From: Candidatus Delongbacteria bacterium
Lineage (GTDB): Bacteria; CAIWAD01; BS150m-G50
NCBI GenBank assembly: GCA_016784425.1
Contig: JADHUQ010000005.1
Coordinates: 1-30,890 of the forward strand
DNA length: 30,890 bases
Reading direction: 5' to 3'
Shown: one piece after another, positions 1 to 8,107 of the stretch
Layout of the letters: the number at the start of each line of letters is the position of its first letter
Position numbering within the stretch: position 1 is the first letter of the stretch
Position numbers and translations under genes: made by a program
Notes under the pieces: generated by a model
What the model was told of the DNA's origin: nothing
The model's database searches: none
Seen by the model: the letters and a program-made list of their open reading frames with translations, nothing else

Positions 1-161
1 AGCTGCTTTACGATCCACAGACATCGGGTGGCCTGTTGATCGCGGTCGCCGGTGACGAAGCGGAACAACTGCTGCAATCGCTGCATGATCGAGGTGTCGA
101 CTCTGCCTGCCTGATCGGCGAGGTGATCCCCTACGATGGTAAAGGACTCCGTATCGTCTGA
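1..161 (+). CDS. selD: Selenide, water dikinase (selenophosphate synthase), C-terminal fragment
   Basis: The window opens inside this gene; the frame starting at base 3 runs to TGA at 159-161. The fragment begins LLYDPQTSGGLLIAV and ends near IGEVIPYDGKGLRIV. DPQTSGGL followed by a short helix and a closing 'IGEV' strand is the characteristic C-terminus of SelD in the PurM/AIR-synthase-like superfamily. SelD makes selenophosphate from selenide and ATP, the selenium donor for selenocysteine and selenouridine. The catalytic Cys/Sec and Lys lie at the N-terminus, outside the window, so I cannot say whether this SelD is itself a selenoprotein. The gene has no visible link to the flagellar genes that follow. 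ThiL or another PurM-like protein is less likely given the DPQTSGGL motif. Confidence 0.88.
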   Translation, partial: LLYDPQTSGGLLIAVAGDEAEQLLQSLHDRGVDSACLIGEVIPYDGKGLRIV

Positions 162-422
162 GCGATCCTGGCGGCACCGGCAATTTTAGCAGCTTCTTAA
201 GCGATTGAGTCGCGAACTTCCGAACTCGTGATTACCGCCTCACCACCCCAGAAACAGCCGATATCTGCTCTTCGACCTACTTAGATATTATTATACCTGC
301 GTTTACCTCAATCAGTCACCCCTTATCCCTGAAACTGACTCTCAACCTCTTCCCCGGCCTGCAAGTGGAATGAATTTTGCCAGCTTCCGGTTGAACAGTA
401 GAAACAGGGCAGCTTTTTCCAT
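162..422 (+). other. Non-coding leader between selD and flhB, probable promoter region of the motility operon
   Basis: No credible ORF or RNA gene is visible in these 261 bases. An AT-rich patch at 281-297 containing TATTAT and TATACC could supply a -10 element, but no good -35 stands 16-18 bases upstream. I found no sigma-54 (GG-N10-GC) or clear sigma-28 pattern. The ribosome site before flhB is weak (AGGGCAG about 10 bases before the ATG). As every gene from 423 to 11791 is co-directional and tightly spaced, the main promoter is inferred to lie here. Confidence 0.3.
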
Positions 423-1574
423 ATGGCTGAACAACAGACCTCGTTCCAGGATCGTACAGAGCCCGCAACTCAGAAGAGGCGCGACGACGCCCGCAAAAAG
501 GGTAACGTCGCCCGCAGCATGGAGATCAACTCCGCTGCTGTGATTCTGGGTGGTCTGCTGGCACTGATGATGCTGGGCGGTTACATCCTGCAGACGATAA
601 TCACCGGCACATGCTACATCTACAGTCGCGCTTCCAGCTGGCAGGTTGAGGTGTCGCAGCTGCAGGAAATCGGTCGTTACAGCGCCGAGATCACCGCTAA
701 AGCGGTATTACCCTTCATGCTGCTGGTGCTGGCGATCGGTCTGGCAGCCAATCTGGCGCAGGTCGGTTTTCTCGCCTCAGCGGAAGCGATCAAACCTGAC
801 TTTGACAAGCTCAACCCGGTCAAGGGACTTAAAAACATCTTTTCCAGTCGCTCGCTGAACGAACTGGTGAAGAACTTCGTCAAGATCATGGTAGTGGGAT
901 TCGTGGCCTGGCTTATAGTCAGGAGCGAGCTGGGGGGGTTCTCCCGCCTGGGTGATCAAACCACCGCCGGGATGTTGATGGCTGTAGCGCGGAGTACCCG
1001 GCGCCTGATAATCTGGACTGCGGTTTTCCTGGCCATTATCGCCGCCTTTGACTGGTGGTTCCAGAAGTGGGATCATGCCCGCAAATTGCGGATGACCAAA
1101 CAGGAGATCAGGGATGAGCGTAAACAGACGGAGGGGGATCCTTTACTGAAATCGCATATTCGTTCCCTCCAGTTTGAAATGACCTTCCGCAGGATGCTGA
1201 ATGATGTGCCGGAGGCGGATGTGGTTATCACCAACCCAACCAGTTATGCCATCGCTCTGAAATATCGGGCTGACACGATGCGGGCACCACGCGTCCTGGC
1301 CAAGGGGGCGCGCAAGGTGGCGGAACGGATCCGTGAAATCGCTGCTAAGCATGAGATACCGGTAATCGAGAATCCTCCCCTTACCCGCTCCATGTATCAC
1401 ATAGTGGAGGTCGGGGTGGAGGTCCCGGTAGAATTTTACCAGGCCATCGCGGAAGTGCTGGCGCTGGTTTACGAGGGCGCCCGTAACCGACATCCCCTGC
1501 GAGCTGACACCAGCCCGTATCACACCAGTGAAAAACAGGTGCGGGCAGGCCTCCTGAGCAGTACCAAACAGTAG
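423..1574 (+). CDS. flhB: Flagellar export switch protein FlhB
   Basis: 383 aa, the usual FlhB length. The N-terminus carries the family signature RTEPAT followed by KRRDDARKKGNVARS, which also supports the chosen ATG. Four membrane segments follow, at about residues 38-60, 90-115, 145-170 and 190-210. The cytoplasmic domain ends in the typical PPLTRSMYH stretch. FlhB is the inner-membrane component of the flagellar type III secretion apparatus that switches export from rod/hook to filament substrates after self-cleavage between Asn and Pro of an NPTH motif. Here the motif reads N271-P272-T273-S274 (NPTSYAIAL), so the scissile N-P is kept but the His is replaced. It begins a motility operon, with flhA 12 bases downstream. 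A non-flagellar T3SS homologue is unlikely because flhF and fliA follow. Confidence 0.95.
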   Translation: MAEQQTSFQDRTEPATQKRRDDARKKGNVARSMEINSAAVILGGLLALMMLGGYILQTIITGTCYIYSRASSWQVEVSQLQEIGRYSAEITAKAVLPFMLLVLAIGLAANLAQVGFLASAEAIKPDFDKLNPVKGLKNIFSSRSLNELVKNFVKIMVVGFVAWLIVRSELGGFSRLGDQTTAGMLMAVARSTRRLIIWTAVFLAIIAAFDWWFQKWDHARKLRMTKQEIRDERKQTEGDPLLKSHIRSLQFEMTFRRMLNDVPEADVVITNPTSYAIALKYRADTMRAPRVLAKGARKVAERIREIAAKHEIPVIENPPLTRSMYHIVEVGVEVPVEFYQAIAEVLALVYEGARNRHPLRADTSPYHTSEKQVRAGLLSSTKQ

Positions 1575-1586
1575 AGGTAAAACCAG

Positions 1587-3722
1587 TTGATCAGAGACGA
1601 TCGCGTCACACTCCGTAACAGCGCCCTGGCGACCCTGACCCGTCGTAGCGACGTTCTGGTCGCTCTGGGGGTAGTCGGTGTGCTGGTGATGATGATCATG
1701 CCGCTGCCCCCGGCACTGCTGGATGTGCTGCTGGCGCTGAATATCGCCATCGGTCTGACCGTGCTGCTGGTGGCAATTTATAATACCGAGCCGCTGCAGT
1801 TTTCCGTCTTTCCCGGCATGCTGCTGATGATCACCCTCTTCCGGCTGGCACTCAATGTTGCTTCCACCCGGTTGATACTCGGTGACGGTTATGCCGGGCA
1901 GGTAATCTCCGCCTTTGGTGGGTTCGTGGTTAAGGGCAACTATATCGTCGGTTTTATCGTCTTCCTGATCCTGGTGCTGATCAATTTCATCGTCATCACC
2001 AAAGGTGCAGGTCGCGTTGCGGAGGTGGCCGCTCGCTTTACCCTCGATGCCATGCCGGGTAAACAGATGGCGATTGACGCTGATCTCAATAATGGAATAA
2101 TCGACGAGCAGGAGGCTCGCAGGCGGCGGGAAAAAATAAGCCGGGAGGCCGATTTTTATGGTGCCATGGACGGTGCATCAAAATTCGTCCGTGGTGATGC
2201 CATCGCCAGTCTGATTATCACAGCCATCAACATCCTGGGTGGTTTCGCTATCGGTATGATCCAGCTGGGAATGTCCTTTCCGGAGGCAATCGCCAATTAC
2301 ACGCTGCTGACGGTGGGTGACGGACTGGTCAATCAGATCCCCGCCCTGATCGTCTCCACCTCGGCCGGTATTATCGTCACCCGTGCCGGTGCCCAGAATA
2401 ATTTTGGCCACGACGTCACCGCACAGCTGTTCAGTCGTATCCGGCCCCTGTTTATCGTAGCAGCGGTACTGATGTTCTTTGCGCTGGTTCCCGGTCTGCC
2501 TGCCCTGCCATTCATGATTCTGTCGCTGCTGGTGGGTGGTATTGCTTTCAGCCTGCGAAGTGGGCGCAAAGCGGAACAGCTGACCCCGGAGCTGGCCGTG
2601 GAGGAAGAGGCGAGTGAAGAGAAGATCGAAGATTTCCTCTATGTCGATCCGATGGAGATCGAAATCGGTTACGGCCTGATACCGCTGGTCGATGTCGAAC
2701 AGAACGGTGACCTGCTCAACCGTATCACGCTGATTCGCAAACAACAGGCGCTGGACCTCGGTATCATCATCCCCCCGATCCGGATCAGGGATAACATCCA
2801 GTTGAAACCGGAACAGTACACTATCAAGATACGGGGGATTGAGATAGCCCAGGGTGAAATCAAGGTCGGCTATTATCTGGCACTCAACGCCGGTGAGGCG
2901 GGGGAAGAGATAGAGGGTTTCAAGACCACGGAGCCGACTTTCGGCATGCCGGCCACCTGGATCAGGGGTGAGAACCGGGAGCGGGCTGAATTGCTGGGTT
3001 ACGCCGTCATCGAAGCGGCGGCGGTACTGGCAACGCACCTGGTAGATGTGATACAAAAGAACTCCTGGCGGATCCTCGGCCGTCAGGACGCTATGAACCT
3101 GGTCGAGAATATCAAGAAGGACAATCCGGCGCTGATCGATGAACTGTATCCCAACCTGCTCAGCCTGGCGGTGATACACAAAGTGCTGCAAAAGCTGTTG
3201 AGGGAGAGTATCCCGATCCGCGACCTGACCACCATCCTGGAGACCCTTGCCGACTACGCTCCCAACACCAAGGATGTGGAAATACTGACAGAATACGCCC
3301 GCTTCGCATTGAACCAGACTATCACGCGCCTTTACCAGCATGATGACGGGCGGATCTACTGTATGACTCTCGATCCGGAACTGGAAGAGATGTTCAACCG
3401 GGAACTGGAGCAGACCGCCCAGGGGCGCGCGCTCAGTCTGACACCGGAGGTCTTTGCCGCCATCATCCGTCAGATCCGCGATCACGCGGAGCAGCTTTCT
3501 ACACAGGGGAGGCGCGGAATTCTGCTGACAGCGCCTACTATCAGACCCTACCTGCGCAAGCTTCTGGAGAGCACTCTGCCAGACATCAGTCTGGTTTCCT
3601 ACAGCGAGTTGATGCCCACAGTAGAGGTGGAGTCAATCGGTGTGGTCACGCATCGCAGCCTTGAGGGTAAAGCTGCTCCGTTGGAGAGCCTGACGGAAGA
3701 AACCGGCGGGACCGGCTTGTAG
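1587..3722 (+). CDS. flhA: Flagellar biosynthesis protein FlhA
   Basis: 711 aa. The N-terminal half has about eight membrane segments and the highly conserved FHIPEP-family cytoplasmic loop (around residues 145-215: AGRVAEVAARF, DAMPGKQMAIDAD, then YGAMDGASKFVRGDAIAS). The C-terminal half is the soluble FlhA-C domain that docks export chaperone-substrate complexes. FlhA forms the nonameric export gate in the MS-ring with FlhB and the FliPQR core. The start is TTG at 1587, set by AGAGGT at 1573-1578 eight bases upstream; no nearby ATG fits. flhB ends 12 bases before it. All family motifs look intact. Confidence 0.96.
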   Translation: MIRDDRVTLRNSALATLTRRSDVLVALGVVGVLVMMIMPLPPALLDVLLALNIAIGLTVLLVAIYNTEPLQFSVFPGMLLMITLFRLALNVASTRLILGDGYAGQVISAFGGFVVKGNYIVGFIVFLILVLINFIVITKGAGRVAEVAARFTLDAMPGKQMAIDADLNNGIIDEQEARRRREKISREADFYGAMDGASKFVRGDAIASLIITAINILGGFAIGMIQLGMSFPEAIANYTLLTVGDGLVNQIPALIVSTSAGIIVTRAGAQNNFGHDVTAQLFSRIRPLFIVAAVLMFFALVPGLPALPFMILSLLVGGIAFSLRSGRKAEQLTPELAVEEEASEEKIEDFLYVDPMEIEIGYGLIPLVDVEQNGDLLNRITLIRKQQALDLGIIIPPIRIRDNIQLKPEQYTIKIRGIEIAQGEIKVGYYLALNAGEAGEEIEGFKTTEPTFGMPATWIRGENRERAELLGYAVIEAAAVLATHLVDVIQKNSWRILGRQDAMNLVENIKKDNPALIDELYPNLLSLAVIHKVLQKLLRESIPIRDLTTILETLADYAPNTKDVEILTEYARFALNQTITRLYQHDDGRIYCMTLDPELEEMFNRELEQTAQGRALSLTPEVFAAIIRQIRDHAEQLSTQGRRGILLTAPTIRPYLRKLLESTLPDISLVSYSELMPTVEVESIGVVTHRSLEGKAAPLESLTEETGGTGL

Positions 3723-3813
3723 ACTGCCGTCAGCTGGCGGTGAGAAGGGATATTCGCATCTGGACAGTCTGAAGGCCGTCCACAGCTTGTGATACAGTCA
3801 AAGAGGGAATGAA

Positions 3814-4941
3814 ATGGAAACAAAGTCCTATACCGGAACCAATTACCGCGACATCATGAATCGAATCAAACGGGATTTTGGTGAGGAGGCGATTATTGTG
3901 AAATCAGGTCGCCAGAACCATCCCGCTGGATCGGAGTTTGGCTGGAGTTATGAGGTGGTGGTCGGCCAGTCCGCTGAATCGACGGTAATCTCACCCGGTG
4001 TATTCGGATCCACACCGGTTCAGGCTGCCAGCGACCAGAGGGAAACCGCCACTTTGCAGGTGGACATGAAGCGTCTGACGCAATCAATTCAGGACCTGCA
4101 GCAACAGATGGGTACACCCGGTCTTAAACCGCCCTGGCCTGTCCTGGCGGACCTGGCGCAAAAACTACTGCTGGGGGAGGTCAACCACGATGTGATACAA
4201 AAACTGCTGCAGGACCTGCAGATGAGCGCCACTCCCCGCGAGCTTCGTTCCCGTTCCCTGATACAGGAGAGGGCTTCGCGTTGGATCGCCCGGCGTTTTA
4301 AAGCTGCCGGCACCCCCTCTGCCCCTGCGGGCACAGCCCTCAAACTGGCTTTTATCGGACCCACCGGTGCCGGTAAAACCGTCAGCCTGATCAAGCTGGC
4401 CGCTAATCGCGCCTTTTTTGGTGGTCGCCGTCTCGGTATTCTCAGCCTCGACACCAAAAAGCTGGCCGCCGCACAACAATTACAGCTGTTTGCTGACATT
4501 GTCAAAGCTGATCTGAAACTGGTTTATCGTGATCGGGAGATCAAACCAGCGTTGCGGGACCTGGAGCAATGTGATGTCATCCTGATAGATACACCCGGTA
4601 TCTCCTGGCGCGCTGGTCGACAGATGCGTGAGATGGAAAAAATGCTGGAGTTAGCGGCACCGGCGGAAACGCATCTGGTACTGCCACTCAATACCAAGTA
4701 CTCCGATTTAAGCCAGATGGTCCGGGAGTATCGCCAGATAAGTTACAACCGGATACTGTTGACCAAGCTGGATGAGACAGGTACGCTGGGTAACGTGCTG
4801 AACCTCGCCAGCGACATCAAACCGGTGTTCAGTTTCCTGGGTAGCGGGCAACGCATCCCGGAGGACCTGCTCAGCATGCGCCCGGCACAGATTGCTGCCT
4901 GGTTACTGGAAGGTAAAGGTTTTGCGGTGAAGGATCAGTAA
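3814..4941 (+). CDS. flhF: Flagellar placement GTPase FlhF (SRP-type GTPase), divergent G motifs
   Basis: 375 aa. The N-terminal basic FlhF segment (SYTGTNYRDIMNRIKRDFG) is followed by a linker and helical N domain and an SRP-type NG GTPase domain from about residue 175. The P-loop is GPTGAGKT with K188, and the G4 motif TKLDE has K318 and D320. FlhF recruits the first flagellar components to the pole or other set position and is normally controlled by FlhG. Several motifs differ from the canonical family: the usual DTYR is D213-T-K-K, the usual DTAGR is D259-T-P-G, and GKTT is GKTV. The start ATG has AGAGGG six bases upstream. The stop overlaps the next start (TAATG), so the FlhG-like partner is translationally coupled. 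Confidence 0.9.
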   Translation: METKSYTGTNYRDIMNRIKRDFGEEAIIVKSGRQNHPAGSEFGWSYEVVVGQSAESTVISPGVFGSTPVQAASDQRETATLQVDMKRLTQSIQDLQQQMGTPGLKPPWPVLADLAQKLLLGEVNHDVIQKLLQDLQMSATPRELRSRSLIQERASRWIARRFKAAGTPSAPAGTALKLAFIGPTGAGKTVSLIKLAANRAFFGGRRLGILSLDTKKLAAAQQLQLFADIVKADLKLVYRDREIKPALRDLEQCDVILIDTPGISWRAGRQMREMEKMLELAAPAETHLVLPLNTKYSDLSQMVREYRQISYNRILLTKLDETGTLGNVLNLASDIKPVFSFLGSGQRIPEDLLSMRPAQIAAWLLEGKGFAVKDQ

Positions 4942-5612
4942 TGAATCATAACCGGACAGATAGTTTAACCAGGACCATACTGGTGGAGGGGAGCTGCACC
5001 GGTAGTGGCGTAACGCTGACTACCGGAGCTTTGGCTGTTGCGTTGCGCGATCAGGGAGAGCGGGTACTGCTGGTCAGCGACCAGCAGCCGTCGGATAAGG
5101 ATCTCGCCACCCCCGGCTTGAATTATCTGGAAACAAAGGAGTATAATCGGCTGATGCGGCAACGCTCAGCGGGCTGTTGGTGGATGCAGTGTGAGCAGGA
5201 TTTTATCCTCCTCGACCAGGTTGGAGCATGTGACAGTTGGGTGGATGATTTTATCCTGCTGTTGCCGGTGGAGATCACGGAGCTGACCGTCGGTTTTGGT
5301 TACCTGAAGGAAAACCTGCCACGTTACCTGGAACACCCCCTTTACCTGCTCTTCAACAACAGTGGCGCAGTTCCTGAGGGGGAGGCATCTGAGGCAATAA
5401 GGAGTTTCAGCGGAATGATCCGGCGCTGGTTGCAGGTGACACCAGCTGAACTTGGCTGTCTGCCACACCGCGCGACAACTGCCGGGGAAACAGATTTTCA
5501 GAATGCCATCAGTCAGGTGGCTGCATTTGTAGGCACCTCCCGCTTACCCCTGATCTGCTGGCAACAACAATCACCCCGGGCGGGGGTTGGTGTTATTGAT
5601 TTTCACCGCTGA
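4941..5612 (+). CDS. Degenerate FlhG/MinD-like protein lacking P-loop lysines
   Basis: 223 aa, short for FlhG (about 270-300). Position directly after flhF, with start and stop overlapping in TAATG, is where flhG normally sits. The fold trace is visible: strand ILVEG, glycine-rich loop SCTGSGVTLTT, helix GALAVALRDQG, strand RVLLVSD, then DFILLDQVGA near residue 92, matching the FlhG switch-II strand (D-F-x-x-I-D). Aligned to the deviant Walker A of MinD/FlhG (GKGGVGKT), both conserved lysines are lost, becoming C19 and V24. The region between DxD and switch II is also shortened. I infer a non-hydrolysing pseudo-ATPase that may still bind FlhF. It could instead have acquired a different role; similarity is weak enough that many annotators would call it hypothetical. 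Confidence 0.6.
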   Translation: MNHNRTDSLTRTILVEGSCTGSGVTLTTGALAVALRDQGERVLLVSDQQPSDKDLATPGLNYLETKEYNRLMRQRSAGCWWMQCEQDFILLDQVGACDSWVDDFILLLPVEITELTVGFGYLKENLPRYLEHPLYLLFNNSGAVPEGEASEAIRSFSGMIRRWLQVTPAELGCLPHRATTAGETDFQNAISQVAAFVGTSRLPLICWQQQSPRAGVGVIDFHR

Positions 5613-5623
5613 AGAGGTTGATT

Positions 5624-5923
5624 TTGAGTAAACCGGCACAGGAGGGACAGGTTTTAAAGCAGCTCGGGATTTTCATCATCCTGCTGGTAGTGGTGCTGGG
5701 AGCCTGGTTTGATTTTTCCCTCTGGACCATCTTCAGCCGGGCATTGATAGTCTGGGCTGCCTATACAATACTGGTTTCTGTTCTGGGGGTTGTTTATAAT
5801 TACTGGCAGTTGACGCAAAGGGAAGAGGCTCGACTGGCTGCTGTATTGGCAATAGAACAAGCCAAGCAGCCCGCCGGATCTGAAACCGATGTATCGGAAC
5901 CTGCCGCAGCAGAAAAGGAATAG
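5624..5923 (+). CDS. Small two-helix membrane protein in the flagellar operon
   Basis: 99 aa from TTG at 5624. A TTG at 5618 is also in frame, but the ribosome site GAGG at 5614-5617 abuts it, whereas it lies 6 bases before 5624. Two hydrophobic segments (about residues 13-30 and 35-58) form a membrane hairpin. A charged helix and an acidic Ala/Glu/Pro tail follow, likely cytoplasmic. No family is recognised. It sits 11 bases after the FlhG-like gene and 3 bases before fliA, so it is co-transcribed with flagellar assembly genes. Possible roles are a membrane anchor or adaptor for FlhF/FlhG; this is inference from position only. Confidence 0.65.
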   Translation: MSKPAQEGQVLKQLGIFIILLVVVLGAWFDFSLWTIFSRALIVWAAYTILVSVLGVVYNYWQLTQREEARLAAVLAIEQAKQPAGSETDVSEPAAAEKE

Positions 5924-5926
5924 AAC

Positions 5927-6688
5927 ATGTCTAACGATATGGCAACTGTCTGGGTTGAATTTGGGAAAACCCAGGACCCCGCGCTCAAGGAAAAGCTGCT
6001 GGTGCGCTACCTGCCACTGGTCAAGATCATTGCCAGCCGGATGAAAATCTCGCTGCCAAATTCGGTTACACTGGACGATCTGGTTGGTGCCGGCACCATG
6101 GGTCTGATCAATTCGGTGGAGCATTTTGATCCCGCTCTCGGATTTAAATTCGAAACCTATGCAGTGCCACGTATTCGGGGTTCAATACTGGACGGCCTGC
6201 GTGACTTTGACTGGGTTCCCCGTTCTATTCGAGCCAAAGAGCGACAGCTGAGCAAGGCGATGCTGGCACTGGAAGCAGAATTGAACAGGGTTCCCAACGA
6301 CGAGGAGCTCGCCGCCCGCCTGGAACTGCCCCTGGCTGAATATTATAAAATGCTTGACGAAGTTTCCGCCACCTCGCTACTCTCCTTTGACCGACCCTTT
6401 ACCACAGATGAAGGCCAGGCTACCAATCTCTATGATGTTATCGAAAACCAGCATAACGACAGCCCGCTGGATATCATGGAACGCAAGGAGATCAAGGCCC
6501 TCATGATCAAGCTCATCAACTCGCTGCCGGAACAGGAGAGACTGGTGATGGCGCTTTACTACTACGAGGAGCTTACTCTCAAGGAAATCGGCCAGGTATT
6601 GGACATCAGCGAGTCACGTGTCTCACAGATCCACACAAAAATCATTATCAACCTGAAGAACAAAATCCGGCGACTGATAACAGCGTGA
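5927..6688 (+). CDS. fliA: Flagellar sigma factor sigma-28 (FliA/WhiG family)
   Basis: 253 aa. Region 2 is clear: LLVRYLPLVKIIASRM, then the core-binding stretch DDLVGAGTMGLINSVEHFDP and the DNA-melting segment KFETYAVPRIRGSILDGLRD, followed by DWVPRSIR, diagnostic of the FliA/WhiG subfamily. Region 3 spans about residues 120-180, and region 4 has the helix-turn-helix LTLKEIGQVLDISESRVSQIHTK. It directs RNA polymerase to late flagellar and chemotaxis promoters. AAGGA lies about 7 bases before the ATG, and it follows the small membrane protein by 3 bases. No anti-sigma FlgM gene is visible in this window. Some relatives in non-motile lineages have non-flagellar roles, but context here is clearly flagellar. 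Confidence 0.95.
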   Translation: MSNDMATVWVEFGKTQDPALKEKLLVRYLPLVKIIASRMKISLPNSVTLDDLVGAGTMGLINSVEHFDPALGFKFETYAVPRIRGSILDGLRDFDWVPRSIRAKERQLSKAMLALEAELNRVPNDEELAARLELPLAEYYKMLDEVSATSLLSFDRPFTTDEGQATNLYDVIENQHNDSPLDIMERKEIKALMIKLINSLPEQERLVMALYYYEELTLKEIGQVLDISESRVSQIHTKIIINLKNKIRRLITA

Positions 6689-6747
6689 GACAGAGGTCCC
6701 CGGGGCCGGAGGATCAGGGTACCCTGCTTTCCCGGCGGGAGGATAAT

Positions 6748-6765
6748 ATGGTGGTGCCGTTATGA
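6748..6765 (+). promoter_or_regulatory. Possible five-codon leader ORF coupling translation of the 106-aa gene
   Basis: A strong ribosome site GGGAGG (6737-6742) lies 19 bases before the ATG of the next gene, too far for direct use. It is 5 bases before ATG at 6748, which opens a five-codon ORF (M-V-V-P-L) whose stop at 6763-6765 overlaps the next gene's ATG at 6762 (TTATGA). Termination-reinitiation could feed the downstream start. This is only a sequence pattern and could be chance. Confidence 0.3.
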
Positions 6766-7082
6766 CACGCGCAATCGACCTTCAGGACAACTTCTCTAAA
6801 ACCAAATTGATCGAACGACTGGCGGAAACTCAACGCCAGCAGGCCCTGCAGCAGCAGATTGCCGGTGCCAACGCCGATGAGGAGAAAGCGGCGGAGCGTT
6901 TACGTAAAGCACAGGAGCTGGAGGAGGACCACCGGATTAAACCGGATGGTGAACAGCGTCGTCAATCTACTCCCAAGGATACTGCCGGCACAGAGCCGGA
7001 AACAGAGCCGGATGAAAACGCTGGCGACCTCAAACCGGACAGCCCGGACAAACCGGACCATTCAATTGATGTGAAGGCCTGA
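6762..7082 (+). CDS. Small hydrophilic protein with N-terminal coiled-coil, flagellar operon
   Basis: 106 aa with no membrane segment. Residues about 1-55 form a Gln/Glu/Ala-rich amphipathic helix (IDLQDNFSKTKLIERLAET, then QRQQALQQQIAG). The second half is a disordered, acidic, Pro-rich tail with repeated PDKPD/EPETEPDE-like composition. The N-terminus beginning IDLQ and followed by an ERL..TQ-rich helix resembles small uncharacterised proteins I associate with the position next to fliA in several phyla; I cannot name a family. It sits 73 bases after fliA and 2 bases before the HDOD gene. An in-frame stop at 6744-6746 limits the start to this ATG. Confidence 0.6.
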   Translation: MTRAIDLQDNFSKTKLIERLAETQRQQALQQQIAGANADEEKAAERLRKAQELEEDHRIKPDGEQRRQSTPKDTAGTEPETEPDENAGDLKPDSPDKPDHSIDVKA

Positions 7083-7084
7083 AT

Positions 7085-8059
7085 ATGCCCCCTGTCACCA
7101 CCGGATCTGCAGCTAAAGCCGCCAAGGTCAGATCTATCGCCGACGGTATTCTCGACCTGCCCTCATTACCGCTGGTAGTGGCCAAAATAGTCGAGCTGGT
7201 GGATAACCCAAAAACGAACGCCGCCACCCTTTCCAGCCTGATTGCGACCGATCCCGGTTTAACAGCCCGCATGCTGAAACTTGCCAACTCCGCTTTCTAC
7301 GGCTTTCCCCGCCGCATCGGTACCATCAACCTGGCGATTGTCGTACTAGGTTTTAACACCGTCAAGGACCTGGGGGTCAGCTCTTCACTGGTAGATCGCT
7401 TCAACTTCAACAGTGAGAGTACCGACTTCGATATGCCCGGTTTCTGGGAGCATTCCATAGGCACTGCCATCGCAGCCAGGATGATAAGCCGTGTCGGTAA
7501 TTACCGCGTGGTGGGGGAAGCCTTCGTCACCGGTTTGCTGCATGACATCGGGCGATTGATTATCGTGCGGTACCTGCCAAAGGAATTCAAACAGATCGGG
7601 CAAGTGGAGCGGGAAAAGAATCTCCTGCTCTGGGAAGCGGAGGCTGAGGTACTGGGGTTAACTCATGCTGAGATCGGGGGGTTGCTTACTCAGCGCTGGA
7701 ACCTGCCGGATCAGATTGTGAGTGCCATTCGGCATCATCATCAGCCACTGGCAGAGGAACAGCTTTCCCTGCTCACCGCCACAACCTATTTCGCTGATTT
7801 TCTTACCCGGCGACTGCATCCCCACTATGCACAGGAGGGTAAAGCCTGGAGTGTGGCTGAACCGGTGGCCAATCTTCTTCAGCTGCGCCGCACCGCACAG
7901 GGCGAGGTAGACATCGATCATTATCTGGAGCTCTTCCGGCTGGAATTTGAGCGGGCGGAAACATTCCGAAATATCATCAAGGGCAGTGATACCGCCCCTG
8001 AGGAATACTACGGCTGGGGCAGTAAAAACCGGCCCCACCATGACAGCGATCAAATCTGA
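7085..8059 (+). CDS. HDOD-domain signalling protein
   Basis: 324 aa. An HDOD domain covers about residues 18-215: the opening LPSLPLVVAKIVELVDNP, the segment SLIATDPGLTARMLKLANSA, FYGFPRRIGTINLAIVVLG, then TGLLHDIGRLI and IRHHHQP. HDOD domains are HD-fold domains usually lacking phosphodiesterase activity that act as scaffolds in chemotaxis, motility and c-di-GMP signalling. Here the HD pair in LLHDIG is retained, but no GYP motif follows, so HD-GYP phosphodiesterase is unlikely. The C-terminal about 100 residues look helical with no recognised output domain. It starts 2 bases after the 106-aa gene and lies in the flagellar operon, supporting a motility-control role. Confidence 0.88.
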   Translation: MPPVTTGSAAKAAKVRSIADGILDLPSLPLVVAKIVELVDNPKTNAATLSSLIATDPGLTARMLKLANSAFYGFPRRIGTINLAIVVLGFNTVKDLGVSSSLVDRFNFNSESTDFDMPGFWEHSIGTAIAARMISRVGNYRVVGEAFVTGLLHDIGRLIIVRYLPKEFKQIGQVEREKNLLLWEAEAEVLGLTHAEIGGLLTQRWNLPDQIVSAIRHHHQPLAEEQLSLLTATTYFADFLTRRLHPHYAQEGKAWSVAEPVANLLQLRRTAQGEVDIDHYLELFRLEFERAETFRNIIKGSDTAPEEYYGWGSKNRPHHDSDQI

Positions 8060-8107
8060 CCGGTCACTTTTTGAGACGACCGCGCAAGCTGTAAGAAAAA
8101 CTGAGCA

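Noticed and set aside
162..422. Sigma-54 or sigma-28 promoter before flhB
   Set aside because: A GGCGGCACC-GGC stretch at about 169-181 has the wrong GG-to-GC spacing for sigma-54, and no TAAA/GCCGATAA pair for sigma-28 was seen.
2178..3485. 435-aa open frame antisense to flhA
   Set aside because: It is fully covered by a well-conserved FlhA frame; its Gln/Asp-rich composition matches a shadow ORF and no ribosome site or family is visible.
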